Assembly: GCA_903813345.2 (NCBI GenBank)
Contig: CAIIXF020000351.1
Span: 1 to 21,000, forward strand
DNA length: 21,000 nt
DNA from: Owenia fusiformis
Lineage: Eukaryota > Annelida > Polychaeta > Sabellida > Oweniidae
Reading direction: 5' to 3'
Every line of letters starts with the position of its first letter. The first letter of the stretch is position 1. The notes under the pieces are model-generated. The model saw nothing but the letters and a program-made list of their open reading frames with translations, had not been told where the DNA came from and searched no databases. The translations under genes and the position numbers were made by a program. Positions 19,213-21,000 of the stretch are shown here, in pieces.

Positions 19213-19879
19213 AAATAATTACACATTTTTATTAAATTTTTCGAATTCATTTGGTACGCCTGTGCGCATTTGGCGTAATATATGCGATACGCCAATGTGA
19301 GTGTTAGAATAGAAACATACACATCAATTCCAATTTTCGTTTGATTCCTGTATGATTCCTGAAGGCTGGATTCATTTGTAAACTATATTGCATATGAATC
19401 CTGCTTGAATCCTGGCTACAGGATTCATTTGCAAACTTCCTTCTATATGAATCCTGTACGAATCCTGAAGGCTGGATTCATTTGTAAACTATATTGCATA
19501 TGAATCCTGTATGATTCCTGAAGGCAGGATTCATTTGCAAACTACCTTCTATATGAATCCTGTACGAATCCCGAAGGCTGGATTCATTTGTAAACTATAT
19601 TGCATATGAATCCTGTATGATTCCTGAAGGCAGGATTCATTTGCAAACTACCTTCTATATGAATCCTGTACGAATCCTGAAGGCTGGATTCATTTGTAAA
19701 CTATTTTGCATATGAATCCTGTATGATTCCTGAAGGCAGGATTCATTTGTAAACTATTTATACAGCGAATCCTGTATGAATCCTGGAGGCAGGATTCATA
19801 CAGGATTCATATGTGCATATGAATCCTGTATGAATCCTGACTCCAGGATTCAGTGGTTTGATTCACATTTTTTGCTGTG
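19213..19879 (-). repeat. right inverted arm (667 bp)
   Basis: This is the reverse complement of 9185-9851, equal in length. The two differences seen are in the minisatellite: ATATTGC in most monomers is ATTTTGC near 19702, and CTACC is CTTCC near 19437. The frame at 19110-19322 is only the arm's unique segment read on the minus strand. Confidence 0.97.
19344..19748 (-). repeat. 53-bp minisatellite, A/B alternating variants, right arm
   Basis: This is the mirror image of the array at 9316-9720. It has the same number of monomers in the same A/B order, and even shares the rare CTTCGGG variant at the corresponding place (read here as CCCGAAG near 19570). Confidence 0.95.
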
Positions 19880-20461
19880 CGATATCACAAACAAGTACTG
19901 CACGAACCGATAAATTCCCGGGTATTGTAACGCCCTTGATTGAACTAATGTGATCGTCAAGAGAAAATGTAATTTGAACATTGTTCATCATTCTGACAAT
20001 GCGATTTTAATTGATAATGACCCTTTCTTCATGATAAAATGATGTTATTTAATGGAAAATTAAACATATAACTAAATACTCGTATATCATAAGGTCAGAC
20101 TGCACTTTGGATTATTTTGCAGTTTTGAAAAGTAGACCACTGAATATTCAAGTTATTCATACATTCTAAAAACATTTTCAACCCTGAATCAATAATCGAA
20201 AGTACACCGATGCAACTTTTGTGCAAAAATGAAAGATGTAGACCATGTATGGGATGAGTTATAATATCTAAAAATAGAAAATGGCCATGAAATTTCATCA
20301 AAGTACAGACTAACCTTAAATAAAATAAAATGTTAGTCATTGTTGATTGAAAATCAACTCTCCTAAAATCTCATTGAAACATACTTTATGCTATTCAAAA
20401 GCTTTCAAAGCATTTTTGTTTGTTTATTACTAAGTGTTTTCAACTTAGTCGACTGACTTAC
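19880..20461. other. 5' end of intron 1 next to exon 1
   Basis: Ordinary AT-rich intron sequence between the right arm and the exon 1 donor. The frame at 20095-20340 has no recognisable content. CGATATC directly outside the arm (19880-19886) is noted as a possible target-site remnant. Confidence 0.55.
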
Positions 20462-20806
20462 CATTGCATCGTATGCCATCATATTCATAAACTGTGCATT
20501 AGCGAGACCATCGAATGCGTGAAACCAAACTGTCCCCAGAAACTGGTCTCCAGCATCCAACAAGAGAACGTTTTCCTCCATTTGACGTATCTCTTTTATT
20601 TTTGTAAATCTTCTTGCAACACCGCCATAACATTGATTATTGGCTAATTCCTCAGGTTTACATGGACTTCCATATTTGCCGAATTGCTCCATCCGAGCGT
20701 GGATGTCATTGGTGTGAAGAATCGTTACATTTAACTCCGCATGGACATCCAGTATCCCACTCATGGAACATATAGCTAGAAGGCTAAGTGAAAATATAGC
20801 AACCAT
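20462..20806 (-). CDS. NT5E: 5'-nucleotidase (NT5E/CD73 family), exon 1
   Basis: This exon encodes residues 1-115 of an enzyme expected to hydrolyse extracellular nucleoside monophosphates such as AMP to the nucleoside and phosphate. Residues 1-23 form a signal peptide with a hydrophobic core and a likely cut after VHA. TILHTNDIHAR (28-38) gives the metal ligands Asp34 and His36. LLLDAGDQFLGT (81-92) gives Asp87. Cys49 and Cys58 sit where the family has a disulfide, just before GGVARR. The start is favoured by an in-frame TAG four codons upstream (20816-20818), by an A at -3 and by a G at +4. The exon ends after ATG (Met115) at a GTAAGT donor; the frame beyond that is intron. NVT at residue 26 is a possible glycosylation site. 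Vertebrate CD73 is GPI-anchored and invertebrates often have several paralogues, so exact orthology is not certain. Confidence 0.96.
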
Positions 20807-20856
20807 TTTTGCTACCTATTGAAGTTAAATTTCTTCTATTTGCTTCTTTAGGTATG

Positions 20857-20876
20857 AGAAGCTTCTGAGTTCGAAC
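20857..20876. promoter_or_regulatory. gapped heat-shock-element-like motif
   Basis: In 5-bp steps the sequence reads AGAAG, CTTCT, GAGTT, CGAAC. Three of the four steps fit the alternating nGAAn/nTTCn pattern of a heat shock element. It lies 51-70 bases upstream of the ATG, so it could fall in the 5' UTR. Function is inferred. Confidence 0.25.
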
Positions 20877-20905
20877 TCAATATTTGACTCCTGTAGAGCT
20901 CAGGC

Positions 20906-20915
20906 AGCCAATCAG
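20906..20915 (+). promoter_or_regulatory. CCAAT box (NF-Y type), inverted relative to the gene
   Basis: AGCCAATCAG matches the NF-Y consensus well. It lies about 100 bases upstream of the start codon, a usual promoter-proximal place. NF-Y boxes work in either orientation. Confidence 0.4.
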
Positions 20916-21000
20916 ATCGGAATGAGCTTGTTTTTAAGACAGATCCCAGTGGTTTTCTAGCATGTATAAAAACGACTGTGCAATCAATGGTATGTATAAA

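Larger units (their letters stand above)
9185..19879. mobile_element. foldback-type element or recent inverted duplication, 10.7 kb
   Basis: The segment is bounded by two 667-bp inverted arms, 9185-9851 and 19213-19879, that differ at two positions in my base-by-base reading. Long inverted ends built of tandem subrepeats define foldback elements, such as FB in Drosophila and TU in sea urchins. The 9.36-kb interior has no intact transposase, integrase or polymerase frame, so it would be non-autonomous. No short direct duplication abuts the arms. An inverted segmental duplication, gene conversion between two unrelated insertions, or an assembly fold are alternatives. The whole structure sits inside intron 1 of the nucleotidase gene, with its right end about 580 bp from exon 1. 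Confidence 0.55.
1051..20461 (-). other. intron 1 of the 5'-nucleotidase gene (about 19.4 kb)
   Basis: The intron is bounded by a GTAAGT donor directly after the ATG codon of Met115 and by the exon 2 acceptor at 1051. It is phase 0. It holds the macrosatellite at 1324-6490 and the inverted-arm structure at 9185-19879. Exons 1 and 2 join with no missing residues in the YDAM-LGNHE region, so no constitutive coding exon is needed between them. An alternative exon or a nested gene cannot be excluded. The 273 bases between exon 2 and the array (1051-1323) hold only a short duplicated ATGAGTCTGGG near 1200-1225. Confidence 0.88.
20807..21000 (-). promoter_or_regulatory. 5' flank and probable 5' UTR of the 5'-nucleotidase gene
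   Basis: This is the 194 bases upstream of the ATG. No convincing TATA box faces the gene; TATAAAAA near 20974 lies on the opposite strand. Two adjacent palindromes (AGAAGCTTCT at 20857 and TGAGTTCGAACTCA at 20866) and an inverted CCAAT box are the visible motifs. The transcription start cannot be placed from sequence alone. Confidence 0.45.

Noticed and set aside
9185-19879. Polinton/Maverick element
   Set aside because: Long inverted ends fit loosely, but there is no polymerase, integrase, ATPase or capsid frame, and the ends and flanks do not show the usual pattern.
20405-20461. C-terminal 18 codons of the exon 1 open frame
   Set aside because: They follow a GTAAGT donor and break the family motif, which is restored by joining to exon 2.
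20970-20980. TATAAAAA as the TATA box of the nucleotidase gene
   Set aside because: It lies on the plus strand and faces away from the gene; the reverse reading is not a good TATA box.

Overview
The window looks like animal nuclear DNA. It is AT-rich, dense in repeats, and holds a protein gene split by canonical GT-AG introns. Its style (long introns, minisatellites, foldback-like and MITE-like repeats) suggests a marine invertebrate, but the sequence does not fix the phylum.

One protein gene is supported, on the minus strand: the 5' part of a secreted or cell-surface 5'-nucleotidase of the NT5E/CD73 family. Exon 1 (20806 to 20462) encodes a signal peptide and the first metal-binding motifs. 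Exon 2 (1050 to 834) carries the Asn-His catalytic motif. Exon 3 (100 to beyond base 1) reaches the next metal-ligand histidine and runs off the left edge. The three exons join in frame into 220 residues plus two bases. Intron 1 is about 19.4 kb and fills almost the whole window; intron 2 is 733 bp.

Intron 1 holds two large structures. Close to exon 2 (1324-6490) is a macrosatellite of three units of about 1.72 kb. Each unit contains two related half-units of about 610 bp plus a distinct head and tail. The units repeatedly carry consensus-like AP-1, ETS and nuclear-receptor motifs, and the array ends in a duplicated perfect hairpin (6499-6602). Close to exon 1 (9185-19879) is a 10.7 kb segment bounded by two inverted 667-bp arms that differ at only two positions in my reading. 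The arms contain a 53-bp minisatellite with two alternating variants. This looks like a foldback-type transposon or a recent inverted duplication. Its interior has an older, clearly diverged inverted repeat (11383-11935 and 17511-18300), a TA-flanked MITE candidate (14996-15178), and every G or C run of eight or more bases that I found in the window.

Between the two structures (about 7540-8651) are two promoter-like patches on the plus strand, one with a CLEAR-type E-box. Neither is tied to a recognisable coding sequence. I saw no tRNA, rRNA, CRISPR array or intact transposase. The remaining open reading frames look like chance or shadow frames. All similarities were judged by eye, without alignment software or database searches.
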